A stretch of DNA of 64,000 bases. Source: Allopusillimonas lactea. GTDB taxonomy: Bacteria > Pseudomonadota > Gammaproteobacteria > Burkholderiales > Burkholderiaceae_B. This document shows positions 19,505 through 28,446 of the stretch, piece by piece. Under the pieces are notes generated by a model. The model had not been told where the DNA came from, did no database searches, and saw nothing but the letters and a program-made list of their open reading frames with translations. Position numbers and translations under genes: made by a program. Within the stretch, counting starts at the first letter, position 1, and every line of letters begins with the position of its first letter. The stretch is from NCBI RefSeq assembly GCF_021653995.1, contig NZ_JAJJOZ010000007.1, positions 62,001 to 126,000 on the forward strand, in the 5' to 3' direction.

Positions 19505-19572
19505 TTAAAGGCTGCCGATCGATTGCCGATCCGTAAGCACGAGGGCTGCTGTCAAGCCCTCAATGCAGGAAT

Positions 19573-19604
19573 GCTGCCTGCCAGGCGCAACGACGGCAGG
19601 CAGC
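19573..19604. terminator. hairpin between convergent addA-like and ABC permease genes
   Basis: A perfect 10-bp inverted repeat GCTGCCTGCC/GGCAGGCAGC with a 12-nt loop lies between the two stop codons. There is no T-run. It may serve as a two-way transcription barrier. Confidence 0.45.
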
Positions 19605-19618
19605 CGTCGCTGCACGCA

Positions 19619-20413
19619 TCAGAGCTTTTCCGTCTGGCCCGCCTTGGGTTTCCAGGCCAGCAACCGGTCTTCAAACACGCTGACCAGGCCATCGAGCACC
19701 AGGGCGAACACAGTTAGCACCACAATGCCGGCAAACACGGTATTGACATCCAACGTGCCTTCGGCTTGCAGGATCAGGTAGCCTACGCCGCTGGCCGAGC
19801 CGAGATACTCGCCCACCACAGCGCCCACGAAAGCCAGGCCTACCGAAGTATGCAGGCTGGAGAATACCCAACTGGTTGCGGAGGGGATATAGACATGGCG
19901 CAGCAACTGCTTGCGGTTTGCGCCCAGCATGCGGGCGTTGTCCAGCAGGGTGGAGGGCACTTCGCGCACACCTTGGTACACATTGAAGAACACAATGAAG
20001 AACACCAGCGTTACCGCAAGCGCCACCTTGGACCAGATCCCCAGGCCAAACCACATGCCGAAGATCGGCGCCAGAATCACGCGCGGCATCGAGTTGAGCG
20101 CGGTGATGTAGGGGTCGAGCAGGGCGCTGGCGCCTGGGGACAGGCCCAGCCACAGGCCAATGGCCAGCCCGGCGATCGTGCCGATGGCAAACGCCAGCAT
20201 GGTTTCGGCAAGGGTGACGCCCAAGTGCTGGTAAATATCGGCGTTGGTGACGAACCAGGCCCAAATCACTTTGGCGACTTCGACGGGTTGACCGAAGAAG
20301 AACGCGAAATTGTTGTTGCGCGATGCCAGGTGCCAGGAGACCAGCACGATAAGCAGCAACAGCACTTGCCAGAAGCGCAGGGACAGGTTGGTTGATTTTT
20401 TGGAGGAAGACAT
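19619..20413 (-). CDS. ABC transporter permease, nitrate/sulfonate/taurine (SsuC/TauC) type
   Basis: The 264-residue membrane protein has about six hydrophobic segments and the BPD_transp_1 coupling loop (LDNARMLGANRKQLLRHVYIPSATSWVFSSLHTSVGLAFVGAVVGEYLGS). That pattern is characteristic of SsuC, TauC and related permeases, which bring in sulfonates, nitrate or pyrimidine-type precursors. It is the last gene of a three-gene minus-strand operon (binding protein, ATPase, permease), 6 bp after the ATPase. No desulfonating enzyme is adjacent, so the substrate stays open. Confidence 0.88.
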   Translation of the reverse strand: MSSSKKSTNLSLRFWQVLLLLIVLVSWHLASRNNNFAFFFGQPVEVAKVIWAWFVTNADIYQHLGVTLAETMLAFAIGTIAGLAIGLWLGLSPGASALLDPYITALNSMPRVILAPIFGMWFGLGIWSKVALAVTLVFFIVFFNVYQGVREVPSTLLDNARMLGANRKQLLRHVYIPSATSWVFSSLHTSVGLAFVGAVVGEYLGSASGVGYLILQAEGTLDVNTVFAGIVVLTVFALVLDGLVSVFEDRLLAWKPKAGQTEKL

Positions 20414-20419
20414 TGTTGT

Positions 20420-21229
20420 TCAGGCCCGTTTCTGCTGGGCGTAGCCCTTGAGTACTTCTTCGCGCAAAACATCCCAGATCGCCGTATGCAGTTCGATGAA
20501 ACGCGGGTTGTTGCGCACTTCGGCCACATCGCGCGGACGCGGAATATCGATCTGGAACTCACCGATGGGGTGGGTGGCGGGGCCGGCCGACAGCACGACG
20601 ACGCGGTCGCTCATGGCGATTGCTTCGTCCAGGTCGTGTGTGATGAACAGTACGGCCTTGCGTTTGGCCATCCAGATCTCGAGCACTTCGTTCTCCATCA
20701 ACTGGCGGGTCTGGATGTCCAGCGCGGAGAACGGCTCGTCCATAAGGATAATGTCGGGGTCGCGAATCAGCGTTTGGGCCAGCATTGCGCGTTTGCGCAT
20801 GCCGCCCGACATCTGGTGCGGATAGCGGTTTTCGAAGCCGCCCAGGCCGACGCGGCGCAGCCATTCGCGGCCGCGTTGGTCGGCCTCGGATGGCGCCACG
20901 CCCGCGAATTCCAGGCCAGCCACCACGTTCGAGAGTGCATCGCGCCAGGGCATGAGTGCTTCGCCCTGGAACATATAGCCGGCACGCGCATTCACACCCT
21001 TGAGCTCTTCACCGAATACGCGCACGCTGCCCGAGGAAGGGGCCAGCAGACCCGCCCCCACATTGAGCAGCGTGGACTTGCCGCACCCCGTGGGGCCCAC
21101 CACTGACACGAACTCGCCCGGCGCGATCTTAATGGTTGCGTCCTTGACGGCGGTGTAGCTTTTTCCGCCGCCCTCATTGGACGCGAAAGTACAGGTTATG
21201 TTGTCGAGAGAAAGCGCTGCTTCAGGCAT
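20420..21229 (-). CDS. ABC transporter ATPase, nitrate/sulfonate/taurine (SsuB/TauB) type
   Basis: The 269-residue ATPase has Walker A GPTGCGKSTLL near residue 45, a Q-loop in YMFQGEALMPWRDALSNV, the signature MSGGMRKRAMLAQTLI, Walker B IILMDEPFSALD and the switch region LFITHDLDEAIAMSDRVVVL. The form MSGGMRKR and the 'W-RDALSNV' block are characteristic of the sulfonate/nitrate subfamily. It overlaps the binding-protein gene by 8 bp and is followed by the permease gene, so all three are one transcript. The transported compound is unknown. Confidence 0.9.
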   Translation of the reverse strand: MPEAALSLDNITCTFASNEGGGKSYTAVKDATIKIAPGEFVSVVGPTGCGKSTLLNVGAGLLAPSSGSVRVFGEELKGVNARAGYMFQGEALMPWRDALSNVVAGLEFAGVAPSEADQRGREWLRRVGLGGFENRYPHQMSGGMRKRAMLAQTLIRDPDIILMDEPFSALDIQTRQLMENEVLEIWMAKRKAVLFITHDLDEAIAMSDRVVVLSAGPATHPIGEFQIDIPRPRDVAEVRNNPRFIELHTAIWDVLREEVLKGYAQQKRA

Positions 21230-22262
21230 TGGGGTATTTCTTATTGGCCTTGATTACGAAGTCGTTCGTCCAAACCTTGGAGATATCGATCTTGTCGGCG
21301 GGGAAGTTGGGCACATAGGCAGCCAGGGCGTTCAAGGCGGTCTTGGGGCCGTCTTCGGGCACCATGCCGTCTGCGGAGAGGGCTTCCATATTGCCCTTGA
21401 GCGCCAGCTTGTACAGATCGATGTCGCCCAGCAGGTATTTTTCGGGCACTGTCTTGGCGATTACTTCGGGGCTGTTCGCATGGATCCACTTGTCGGCGCG
21501 CACGATGGCATTGGCCAGCGCTTGGGCGGTGTTGGGATGTTCGTCGATGAACTTCTGCGACGTGTACAGGCAGCCGGAGGGCATATTGCCGCCGAAAATC
21601 GCCTTGGTGTCTTTAATGGTGCGCGTGTCGGCGATGATAGTGATTGCGTCTTCTTTGAGCAGCGTGCTGATCACTGGGTCGAGGTTGGCAATGGCGTCGA
21701 TCTGGCCCGTGCGCAGCGCGGTAATGGCACCAGCGCCGGCTCCGACGCCGATGTACGACACCTCGTTGGGCTTGACGCCGTGCTTGTCCAGGAAAAAGCT
21801 GGCCATCATGTTGGTGGAAGAGCCCGGTGCGGTCACACCGATTTTCTTGCCCTTCAGATCGGCGGGCGATTTGTAGCCTGCCATGGTCTTTTTGGAGATC
21901 GCCAGCACGATCATCGGTGCCGCGCCTTGCTGCGCGAAGGCACGGTAGGCCTGGCCCTTGGACTGCAGCGTGATGGTGTGCTCGAAGGCGCCTGAAACGA
22001 CATCGGCGCTGCCGCCCACCACTGCCTGCAGGGCTTTTGAGCCGCCGGCAAAGTCGACAATCTTGGCGTCCAGGCCTTCGTCCTTGAAATAGCCGTTGAT
22101 GTGTGCGATCGACAAAGGCAGGTAGTAGATCAGCGCCTGGCCGCCCACAGCGATGGTGACGTCTTTCTTTTCGAGTTGCTGGGCTTTTGCCATGGCTGGC
22201 GCGAACGTGGCTGCGCCGGCTACGCCTGCCATTTTGAGTAGGTCGCGACGGGTGATGGACAT
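21222..22262 (-). CDS. ABC transporter substrate-binding protein, NMT1/SsuA-like
   Basis: The 346-residue periplasmic protein starts with a twin-arginine-like signal (MSITRRDLLKMAGVAGAATF) ending in AMAKA. The mature part has the NMT1/SsuA layout: DVTIAVGGQALIYYLPLSIAHINGYFKDEGLDAKIVDF, then GGSADVVSGAFEHTI, and LKGKKIGVTAPGSSTNMMASFFLDKHGV. Family members bind sulfonates, taurine, nitrate, riboflavin or pyrimidine precursors. Nothing in the neighbourhood singles out a ligand. First gene of the operon, about 100 bp downstream of recR on the same strand with a hairpin between. Confidence 0.9.
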   Translation of the reverse strand: MSITRRDLLKMAGVAGAATFAPAMAKAQQLEKKDVTIAVGGQALIYYLPLSIAHINGYFKDEGLDAKIVDFAGGSKALQAVVGGSADVVSGAFEHTITLQSKGQAYRAFAQQGAAPMIVLAISKKTMAGYKSPADLKGKKIGVTAPGSSTNMMASFFLDKHGVKPNEVSYIGVGAGAGAITALRTGQIDAIANLDPVISTLLKEDAITIIADTRTIKDTKAIFGGNMPSGCLYTSQKFIDEHPNTAQALANAIVRADKWIHANSPEVIAKTVPEKYLLGDIDLYKLALKGNMEALSADGMVPEDGPKTALNALAAYVPNFPADKIDISKVWTNDFVIKANKKYPNA

Positions 22263-22327
22263 ATCGGTATCTCCGGAATTGGTTTTTGTGCTTGTTATAG
22301 TACTGTAGAAACGACTGGTAACGTAAA

Positions 22328-22361
22328 GCCCGGCCGGGCATGCGCCCGCCTACCGCCGGGC
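22328..22361 (-). terminator. hairpin after recR
   Basis: On the minus strand, GCCCGGC/GCCGGGC closes a 20-nt interior that can itself pair, and a short TTTACGTT follows. It would end the dnaX-ybaB-recR transcript before the ABC operon; the weak T-run makes this tentative. Confidence 0.45.
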
Positions 22362-22365
22362 GCAC

Positions 22366-22974
22366 TTACGTGCTGCGCCGCTCCATCAGCGCCCAGGCGA
22401 TGGTGCCTGCATCCACGTACTCAAGCTCGCTGCCGGCGGGTACGCCGCGCGCCAGCCGGCTCACCGACAGCCCTTGCTCGCGCAGCAGTTCGGCCAGGTA
22501 ATGCGCGGTGGTTTCGCCTTCGGCCGTGAAGTTGGTGGCGAGGATGACTTCCTTGACCATGCCGTCGCCTGCGCGCTTGAGCAGGCGGTCAAATTGCAGC
22601 TCGCGCGGGCCCACGCCTTCCAGGGGGGCCAGGCGGCCCATCAGCACGTAGTACAGGCCACGGTAGCCGTGGCTGGACTCGATCATGTTTTGATCGGCCG
22701 GCGTTTCCACAATGCACAGCAGCGAGGCGTCGCGCTTCGGGTTGGCACAGGTAGGGCACACTTCATCTTCGGAAAAGCCATTGCAGCGCGTGCAATGGCG
22801 CAGGTCGTGTACCGCGGCCGCCAGGGCCCGGCTGAGCTGGTCCGCACCATTACGGTCGTGTTGCATCAAGTGGTAGGCCATGCGGCGCGCCGAACGCACG
22901 CCCACGCCAGGCAGGCAACGCAGCGATTCGATCAGGGCCTTGAGCGGTTCGGGCTCGGGCAATTGGGCGTCCAT
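22366..22974 (-). CDS. recR: recombination mediator protein RecR
   Basis: RecR works with RecO (and RecF) to load RecA on SSB-coated gaps. The 202-residue protein has an N-terminal helix-hairpin-helix (LIESLRCLPGVGVRSARRMAYHLMQ), a zinc finger with four cysteines (HCTRCNGFSEDEVCPTC), the Toprim domain (LLCIVETPADQNMIESS ... YYVLMGRLAPLEGVGP) and the C-terminal SRLARGVPAGSELEYVDAGTI block. The length is standard. It lies 13 bp after ybaB, in the widely conserved dnaX-ybaB-recR order. Confidence 0.97.
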   Translation of the reverse strand: MDAQLPEPEPLKALIESLRCLPGVGVRSARRMAYHLMQHDRNGADQLSRALAAAVHDLRHCTRCNGFSEDEVCPTCANPKRDASLLCIVETPADQNMIESSHGYRGLYYVLMGRLAPLEGVGPRELQFDRLLKRAGDGMVKEVILATNFTAEGETTAHYLAELLREQGLSVSRLARGVPAGSELEYVDAGTIAWALMERRST

Positions 22975-22987
22975 GCGACACCGCCTG

Positions 22988-23314
22988 TCAGAAGGGGAGC
23001 TTCATCCCGGGAGGCAGCGGCATACCAGCGGTGACGGCTGACATTTTTTCCTGAGCCGTTGCTTCTGCCTTGCGTAGGGCATCGTTGAATGCCGCCGCGA
23101 CCAGGTCTTCGAGCATATCTTTGTCGTCGCCCAAAAGCGAAGGATCAATGGTGACGCGCTTGACGTCGTTGCGGCAGGTCATGGATACCTTGACCAGGCC
23201 GCCGCCGGCCGCGCCGTCTACAACGATGTCCGCCAGCGCTTCCTGCGCCTTTTTCATGTTTTCCTGCATTTGCTGCGCCTGGCGCATCAAGCCGGCAATC
23301 TGGCCTTTCATCAT
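22988..23314 (-). CDS. ybaB: YbaB/EbfC family nucleoid-associated protein
   Basis: EbfC-type proteins are small dimeric DNA-binding proteins that coat the nucleoid. The 108-residue product has the family's coiled N-terminus (MMKGQIAGLMRQAQQMQENMKKAQEAL), the GAAGGGLVKVSMTCRNDVKRVTIDPSLL core and a tail rich in Gly, Met and Pro (TAGMPLPPGMKLPF). I start at the ATG at 23314, preceded by AGGAAG at proper spacing; the longer open frame reads as unrelated sequence. It lies between dnaX and recR on the same strand. Confidence 0.95.
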   Translation of the reverse strand: MMKGQIAGLMRQAQQMQENMKKAQEALADIVVDGAAGGGLVKVSMTCRNDVKRVTIDPSLLGDDKDMLEDLVAAAFNDALRKAEATAQEKMSAVTAGMPLPPGMKLPF

Positions 23315-23477
23315 GATGAGTGCTTCCTGAGTAAAGAAAATTCGAAGGTTATATTTTGGTGACGTCTTTGACGCAACTGTCGTTAAACTGTAGTTAAACT
23401 GTAGCGAATTTCGCCGATACGTCTTGCTTGGGGCGCTACGGGCATGGTGCGCGGGCGGTGCCGCCATCGGCTACCGA

Positions 23478-25631
23478 TCAGGCTGCTTTTTCCTCCGCAG
23501 CGCTGATCGACCCGGGCACGACTTGCGCGCCGAAATCGCTGATAAGCGACTGCACAAACGGGTCTTGCCCGACAGCCTGCTCCGCTTCCTTCTGCCGCTC
23601 CGCGCGCCGTGCCTGGGCTACCGCATGGGCGGTTTCGTCGCCCGTATGACCAAACACGACATCAAGTTGGACTGCCGTGCCGAAGTGTTCGGACAGCACT
23701 GTGCGCAGCCGCGCCTTGCCCTGGATCTCGGTGAGCGAGCGGATGGCGACCCGCAGGCGCACCGCGTCGCCCTGCGCACCCAGCCATTCGCTTTGGCGGG
23801 CGAGCTCTGCCGCGAGGCCCGACAGCGGCAATTGTGCCGCAAGGGCCGGCCATTCGCCGGATGTCATGCTGCTCAGCCGCGGCGTCTTGCTTTTCTTGCG
23901 CGCCGGGGGGGTGATGCCGGGCGGTAATACCGTTTCGCCGGCGGCCTCGCGCAAGGCAAACCCGCCGGGCATGTCATTGGCGCCGTCATCATCGTCGTCC
24001 ATGCCGGCTGGTACGAAGCGCGCGTCGTCGTAGTACGACTCGTCTTCAGACCGCATGGTTTCAAAATCGTCGTTTCCCGCATCCACGCTTTGCACGGCTT
24101 CTATGCTGCTTGCGGCACCCGCGGGCGCCGTGGGAGAAACCGGGGGCCGAATGCGTGTGGCCGGCGTGGAGGTAGTGGCCGGCGTCACCGCCAGGGCGGC
24201 ATTGGCGCCCTTGGCCTGCGGGTCGTCCTCCCATGCGGGGATGTCGTTCAGAGCTGGTACGGGCGTTTCGGACGCGGGTGCGCTTGCGTTGGTCTGCGAA
24301 GCATTCTGTGTGCTTGCCGAATGCTCGCCTTTGATGCTTGCAGGCGAGGCGGCAGCAGGTGGGGCGGCAGCATGTGCGGTTGCCGCCGTCGCGGGTGCGG
24401 CCGCGGAGAGGGGCGGTGGGACAGGCGCGGCCGAGGCTGTTGTGGCTGCCGTCGCTGATGTTGCGGCGGAGGCGCCAGTGCTTGCGCCTGGCGCCACGGT
24501 GGGCGGCGATGCAGGCTGCGGCTTGGCGCTGGCGGGCGGTGTTGTGCCGGCCGGGAGGAGCGACAGCATGCGCAGGCAGGCCATGACGAAGCCAGCGTAC
24601 TCATCCGGTGCCAGCGACAGCTCGCCGCGGCTATGCACGGCGACCGCGTAGAACAACTGAAGCGCGTCGGCCTGCAGTAATGACGCCAAGCTGGCAATGT
24701 CGGCCGCGAGCGGGTCGTCGGCCGGCGTGGTGCCGGGCAGCCGTTGTTCGATTGCGACGCGCGACAGCAACACAGCCAGATCGCCCAGCGCGCCCGAGTA
24801 GGAGAGGCCGCGCACGGCGAGTTCGTCGGCGACCGCCAGCACCTGTGTGGCATCGCCTTGCGCCAGCGCCTGGAGCAGGGTGACGAGGTGGCGCTGATCT
24901 ATCGTGCCCAACATACCCTGCACCGCGTCGCCCGTGAGGTTGCCGGCGCTGTACGCAATGGCTTGGTCGGTGAGGGATAGCGCGTCGCGCATTGAGCCCG
25001 CCGCCGCCTGCGCCAGCAGACGCAGGGCGGGGGTTTCGTACTGTATTTGTTCTTGGTCTAGCACGCCCTGAAGGTGGCCCACGATGGCTTCTGCCGTCAT
25101 CTGCTTCAGGTTGAACTGCAGGCAGCGTGACAGCACCGTAACGGGGATCTTCTGCGGATCGGTGGTGGCAAGGATAAACTTGACGTGCGGTGGTGGCTCT
25201 TCCAGCGTCTTGAGCATGGCGTTGAACGCATGGCCCGTGAGCATGTGCACTTCGTCGATCATATAGACCTTGAAGCGCCCGCTTCCCGGCGCATAGACGG
25301 CCTGCTCCAGCAATTGAGTCATTTCGTCCACACCGCGGTTCGAGGCGGCGTCGAGCTCGACATAATCGACAAAGCGGCCGGCGTCGATCTCGGTGCAGGC
25401 CTGGCAGACGCCGCAGGGTGTTGCGGTAATACCGGTTTCGCAGTTGAGCGACTTGGCCAGGATGCGCGACAGCGTTGTCTTGCCGACGCCGCGCGTGCCG
25501 GTGAACAGCCAGGCGTGGTGCAGCCGCTGGGTGGACAATGCGTGCGTGAGGGCGCGCACGACGTGATCCTGACCGATCAGCGTGTCGAACGACCGAGGCC
25601 GCCATTTGCGCGCAAGTACCAGATATGTCAT
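23478..25631 (-). CDS. dnaX: DNA polymerase III subunits tau/gamma
   Basis: DnaX is the clamp-loader ATPase and organises the replisome. The 717-residue protein begins YLVLARKWRPRSFDTLIGQDHVVRALTHAL and has Walker A FTGTRGVGKTTLSRILAKSL near residue 45. The zinc module CxxxxxxxCGVCQAC follows, then Walker B VYMIDEVHMLTGHAFNAMLKTLEEPP. From about residue 370 comes a ~190-residue Ala/Thr/Pro linker, and then the C-terminal tau domain. I see no clear A-AAA-AAG slippery site, so a separate gamma form by frameshift is not evident. It heads dnaX-ybaB-recR. The SRP RNA gene is upstream on the same strand. Confidence 0.97.
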   Translation of the reverse strand: MTYLVLARKWRPRSFDTLIGQDHVVRALTHALSTQRLHHAWLFTGTRGVGKTTLSRILAKSLNCETGITATPCGVCQACTEIDAGRFVDYVELDAASNRGVDEMTQLLEQAVYAPGSGRFKVYMIDEVHMLTGHAFNAMLKTLEEPPPHVKFILATTDPQKIPVTVLSRCLQFNLKQMTAEAIVGHLQGVLDQEQIQYETPALRLLAQAAAGSMRDALSLTDQAIAYSAGNLTGDAVQGMLGTIDQRHLVTLLQALAQGDATQVLAVADELAVRGLSYSGALGDLAVLLSRVAIEQRLPGTTPADDPLAADIASLASLLQADALQLFYAVAVHSRGELSLAPDEYAGFVMACLRMLSLLPAGTTPPASAKPQPASPPTVAPGASTGASAATSATAATTASAAPVPPPLSAAAPATAATAHAAAPPAAASPASIKGEHSASTQNASQTNASAPASETPVPALNDIPAWEDDPQAKGANAALAVTPATTSTPATRIRPPVSPTAPAGAASSIEAVQSVDAGNDDFETMRSEDESYYDDARFVPAGMDDDDDGANDMPGGFALREAAGETVLPPGITPPARKKSKTPRLSSMTSGEWPALAAQLPLSGLAAELARQSEWLGAQGDAVRLRVAIRSLTEIQGKARLRTVLSEHFGTAVQLDVVFGHTGDETAHAVAQARRAERQKEAEQAVGQDPFVQSLISDFGAQVVPGSISAAEEKAA

Positions 25632-25848
25632 GCGAAAAAGCCGGTAACCCGAAAGGCAAACAGAAAGTGTACCTGATTGGTACCCGCCATGGCGCCTGGC
25701 GAGGCTGGGTGGCGTGGGTAGGGCACTTGCGTGCCTGAGCGGAGGGTGGGGGGGCGGGTAGGGCGCGTAGCGCGGCTGCCTGGGGCGCCTACTGATTTTA
25801 AGGGCCGCTGGGCTGGCCTGGCGGCTAGCCCCGACCCTAAAAATGAGA

Positions 25849-25943
25849 GGCGAGCCTTACTTCGGCACTGATTCTGAACGGCTGTGGCTGCTTCGTTCCC
25901 GACCTGACCAGATTCACCGTCGAACCATGCGAAGGGGCCCGCC
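25849..25943 (-). ncRNA. ffs: 4.5S signal recognition particle RNA
   Basis: SRP RNA pairs with Ffh to target membrane proteins co-translationally. On the minus strand the conserved apical domain is clear: CTGGTCAGGTC, a GGGAACGAAGCAGCC segment corresponding to the tetraloop and asymmetric loop region, then closing pairs. The ends pair (GGCGGGCC with GGCTCGCC), giving a 95-nt rod. TAGAAT lies seven bases before the 5' end (25950-25955), and a TTTTT run follows the 3' end. SRP RNA just upstream of dnaX-ybaB-recR is a widely seen arrangement. Exact ends are inferred from the pairing. Confidence 0.92.
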
Positions 25944-26103
25944 AGATACATTCTAGCAGGTGTGCGGCCCGCGCGCTCGAAAGATCCGCGCGCAAAGCAT
26001 TGGGTGCGTACCTGCAGGGGGCGAGCGGCGGGCGGGGAACGGTGGGCGGGGGCGAGCGGGCCAGGAAGGAGCCGGTGTAGCCAGGCCCCCGGGGCGCTTG
26101 TAC

Positions 26104-27060
26104 TTACCCGCGCGCTTTGGCGATTAGTTGGTCGAGCTCTACCGCGTCGGCGGCGAACTTGCGGATACCTTCGGCCAGCTTTTCGGTGGCCATCGCATCC
26201 TGGTTCAACCCGGTACGGAAGGCCACTTCATTGCTGGCCTGCCATTCAGGTGCATTGTGACGGGCGCTGTCGGGGTCTAGCTGGCGCGTCAGGGGTTCGG
26301 TGCTGGCCGATAGCTCGCCCAGCAGCTCGGGGCTGATGGTGAGCAGGTCGCATCCAGCCAGGGCTCGGATCTGCCCGATATTGCGGAAACTGGCACCCAT
26401 GATTTCGGTGCGGATGTCGTAAGCCTTGTAGTAATCGTAAATGCGGCGTACAGACTGCACGCCAGGATCATTGGCGCCGCTGGAAGCGGCTTCGTCCCAT
26501 TTTGCGCCGGCGTCTTTCTTGTACCAATCGTAGATGCGGCCCACAAAGGGCGAAACCAGTTGCGCCTTGGCCTGCGCGCAGGCCAAGGCTTGAGGCAGGC
26601 AGAACAGCAGCGTCATGTTGCAGCGTATGCCTTCGGACTGCAGCACTTTGGCGGCCTGCACGCCTTCCCAGGTGGAAGCCAGCTTGATCAATACGCGCTC
26701 GCGGTCTATGCCTCGACGCTTGTACATGGCAACAATCTGGCGCGCGCGCTCAATGCTGGCCTGCGTATCGAAAGACAGCCTGGCATCCACTTCGGTGGAC
26801 ACGCGGCCCGGGATGATGTTCAGTATCTCGTGGCCGAAGGCGACCAGCACCTGGCTGGCCAGCTCGGGCAGCGAGACGCTCCGATGGTCGGTGATCACCT
26901 GTTGCACGAGCTCGCGGTTTTCTTCCTGCTTCACCGCCTTCAGGATCAAGGACGGGTTGGTGGTTGCGTCCGTGGGCCGGTAGGTGCGCATGGTAGCGAA
27001 ATCACCGCTGTCGGCGACAACCGTGGTGAACTGGCGTAGGGTTTCAAGCTGGCTGGTCAT
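26104..27060 (-). CDS. tal: transaldolase
   Basis: Transaldolase moves a dihydroxyacetone unit between sugar phosphates in the non-oxidative pentose phosphate pathway. The 318-residue protein matches TalB-type enzymes: MTSQLETLRQFTTVVADSGDF start, TDATTNPSLILKA, the Schiff-base lysine in RVLIKLASTWEGVQAAKVL, NMTLLFCLPQALACAQA and SPFVGRIYDWYKK. I start at the ATG at 27060. The upstream in-frame extension has no family match. It is divergent from carA. A plus-strand terminator-like hairpin lies between the two genes. Confidence 0.96.
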   Translation of the reverse strand: MTSQLETLRQFTTVVADSGDFATMRTYRPTDATTNPSLILKAVKQEENRELVQQVITDHRSVSLPELASQVLVAFGHEILNIIPGRVSTEVDARLSFDTQASIERARQIVAMYKRRGIDRERVLIKLASTWEGVQAAKVLQSEGIRCNMTLLFCLPQALACAQAKAQLVSPFVGRIYDWYKKDAGAKWDEAASSGANDPGVQSVRRIYDYYKAYDIRTEIMGASFRNIGQIRALAGCDLLTISPELLGELSASTEPLTRQLDPDSARHNAPEWQASNEVAFRTGLNQDAMATEKLAEGIRKFAADAVELDQLIAKARG

Positions 27061-27180
27061 TGCGGCGCACGGTCTCTGTTCAATAAGGTTGCTGAAAACC
27101 TTTACTGTAGAGCATTTTTCCGCGCGGGGTGTTATGGCTTGCGTCACGCGGGGGCTTCGCGAAACGGCTGAAAAAGGGCG

Positions 27181-27216
27181 CGGGGCAGGCACAGCAACGC
27201 TGCCCCGGGTTTTTTT
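27181..27216 (+). terminator. intrinsic terminator with no obvious gene before it
   Basis: An 8-bp stem CGGGGCAG/CTGCCCCG with an 11-nt loop is followed by seven T residues on the plus strand, just before the carA -35 box. The only gene upstream (tal) is on the other strand. Confidence 0.75.
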
Positions 27217-27243
27217 GGAGGCGCAATCGCTCTCAAGTATAAT
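27215..27243 (+). promoter_or_regulatory. carA promoter
   Basis: TTGGAG (27215-27220), a 17-bp spacer and a perfect TATAAT (27238-27243) lie 39 bp before the proposed GTG start. The -35 box touches the T-run of the preceding terminator. Confidence 0.7.
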
Positions 27244-27282
27244 AGGAAGGTTTAATTATTGACTTTATATCCGGGGTTTACA

Positions 27283-28437
27283 GTGCTGCCGTCACTCTTT
27301 TCCGAGGGGGCCAACGGGTCTCCTCCTGCAATTCTTGCTTTGGCCGACGGTACCATCTTCAGGGGTGTCTCGATCGGCGCCGATGGTCATTGCGTCGCCG
27401 AAATCGTCTTCAACACGTCCATGACGGGCTACCAGGAGATCCTTACCGATCCCAGCTACGACGGCCAGATCGTAACACTTACGTATCCACACATCGGCAA
27501 TACCGGCGTCAACGAAGAAGACGTCGAATCCGCCAAAATCCACGCCGCGGGCCTGGTCGTGCGCGACTGCTCGCTGCGCGTCTCCAATTTCCGCGCTACC
27601 AAGTCGCTGCCCGAATACCTCAAGGCGCAGGGGGTGGTGGGCATTGCGGGTATCGATACCCGCAAGCTCACGCGCATTTTGCGCGACGGCGGGGCGCAGG
27701 GCGCCTGCATCCTGGTGGGCGACGACGCCAACCGCGCGCTTGAACTGGCCCGCAGCTTCCCCGGTATGTCGGGGCAGGATCTCGCCCGCAAGGTGTCCCT
27801 GAAGCAAAGCCGCAGCTGGGAAGAAGGCACATGGAAGCTCGGCGAAGGCTACACCAGGCCCGAAACCGGCGCGTACCATGTCGTGGCCTACGACTACGGC
27901 GTCAAGTCCAATATCCTGCGCCTGCTGGCCGACCGCGGCTGCCGCATCACGCTGGTGCCGGCTGAAACCCCCGTGGCTGACATCCTCGCCCTCAATCCCG
28001 ATGGTCTGTTCCTGTCCAACGGCCCTGGCGACCCGGAGCCTTGCACCTACGCCATCGACACCGCCAAGGCCGCCATCGAGCGCAAGATACCGCTGTTCGG
28101 CATCTGCCTTGGCCAGCAGATCATGGGCCTGGCCATGCACGGCAAAACCATCAAGATGAAAACCGGTCATCACGGCGCCAACCACCCGGTGCAAGATCTG
28201 GACACCGGGCGCGTCTTCATCACCAGCCAGAACCACGGCTTCAATGTCGACCCGCAAACCCTGCCGGCCAATGTGCGCGTCACGCACGTCTCGCTCTTCG
28301 ACGGCACGCTGCAGGGCTTCGAGCTTACCGACGCGCCCGCCTTCTGTTTCCAGGGGCACCCTGAAGCCAGCCCCGGCCCGCACGACATCGTTGTGCTCTT
28401 CGATAAATTCATCAGCCTCATGGCCGGTCAAAAATAA
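27283..28437 (+). CDS. carA: carbamoyl phosphate synthase, small (glutaminase) subunit
   Basis: CarA releases ammonia from glutamine and passes it to CarB for carbamoyl phosphate, the precursor of arginine and pyrimidines. The protein has the N-terminal domain (ALADGTIFRGVSIGA ... NTSMTGYQEILTDPSYDGQIVTLTYPHIGNTG) and a class I glutaminase domain. The nucleophile Cys is in LFGICLGQQIMGLAMHG, and the His/Glu pair is in CFQGHPEASPGPHD. I choose the GTG at 27283 (384 residues, MLPSLFSEG), with GGGG six bases before it. A TTG eight codons earlier would give 392. It forms an operon with carB, 9 bp apart. Confidence 0.97.
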   Translation: MLPSLFSEGANGSPPAILALADGTIFRGVSIGADGHCVAEIVFNTSMTGYQEILTDPSYDGQIVTLTYPHIGNTGVNEEDVESAKIHAAGLVVRDCSLRVSNFRATKSLPEYLKAQGVVGIAGIDTRKLTRILRDGGAQGACILVGDDANRALELARSFPGMSGQDLARKVSLKQSRSWEEGTWKLGEGYTRPETGAYHVVAYDYGVKSNILRLLADRGCRITLVPAETPVADILALNPDGLFLSNGPGDPEPCTYAIDTAKAAIERKIPLFGICLGQQIMGLAMHGKTIKMKTGHHGANHPVQDLDTGRVFITSQNHGFNVDPQTLPANVRVTHVSLFDGTLQGFELTDAPAFCFQGHPEASPGPHDIVVLFDKFISLMAGQK

Positions 28438-28446
28438 TTCAGCAAT

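Noticed and set aside
23870..23920. Programmed frameshift site in dnaX for a gamma form
   Set aside because: The lysine-rich patch has only A-AAA-AGC and I see no supporting stem-loop; too weak to call.
27217..27282. Riboswitch in the carA leader
   Set aside because: The leader after the promoter is only ~35 nt, with no conserved fold; the hairpin lies upstream of the promoter.
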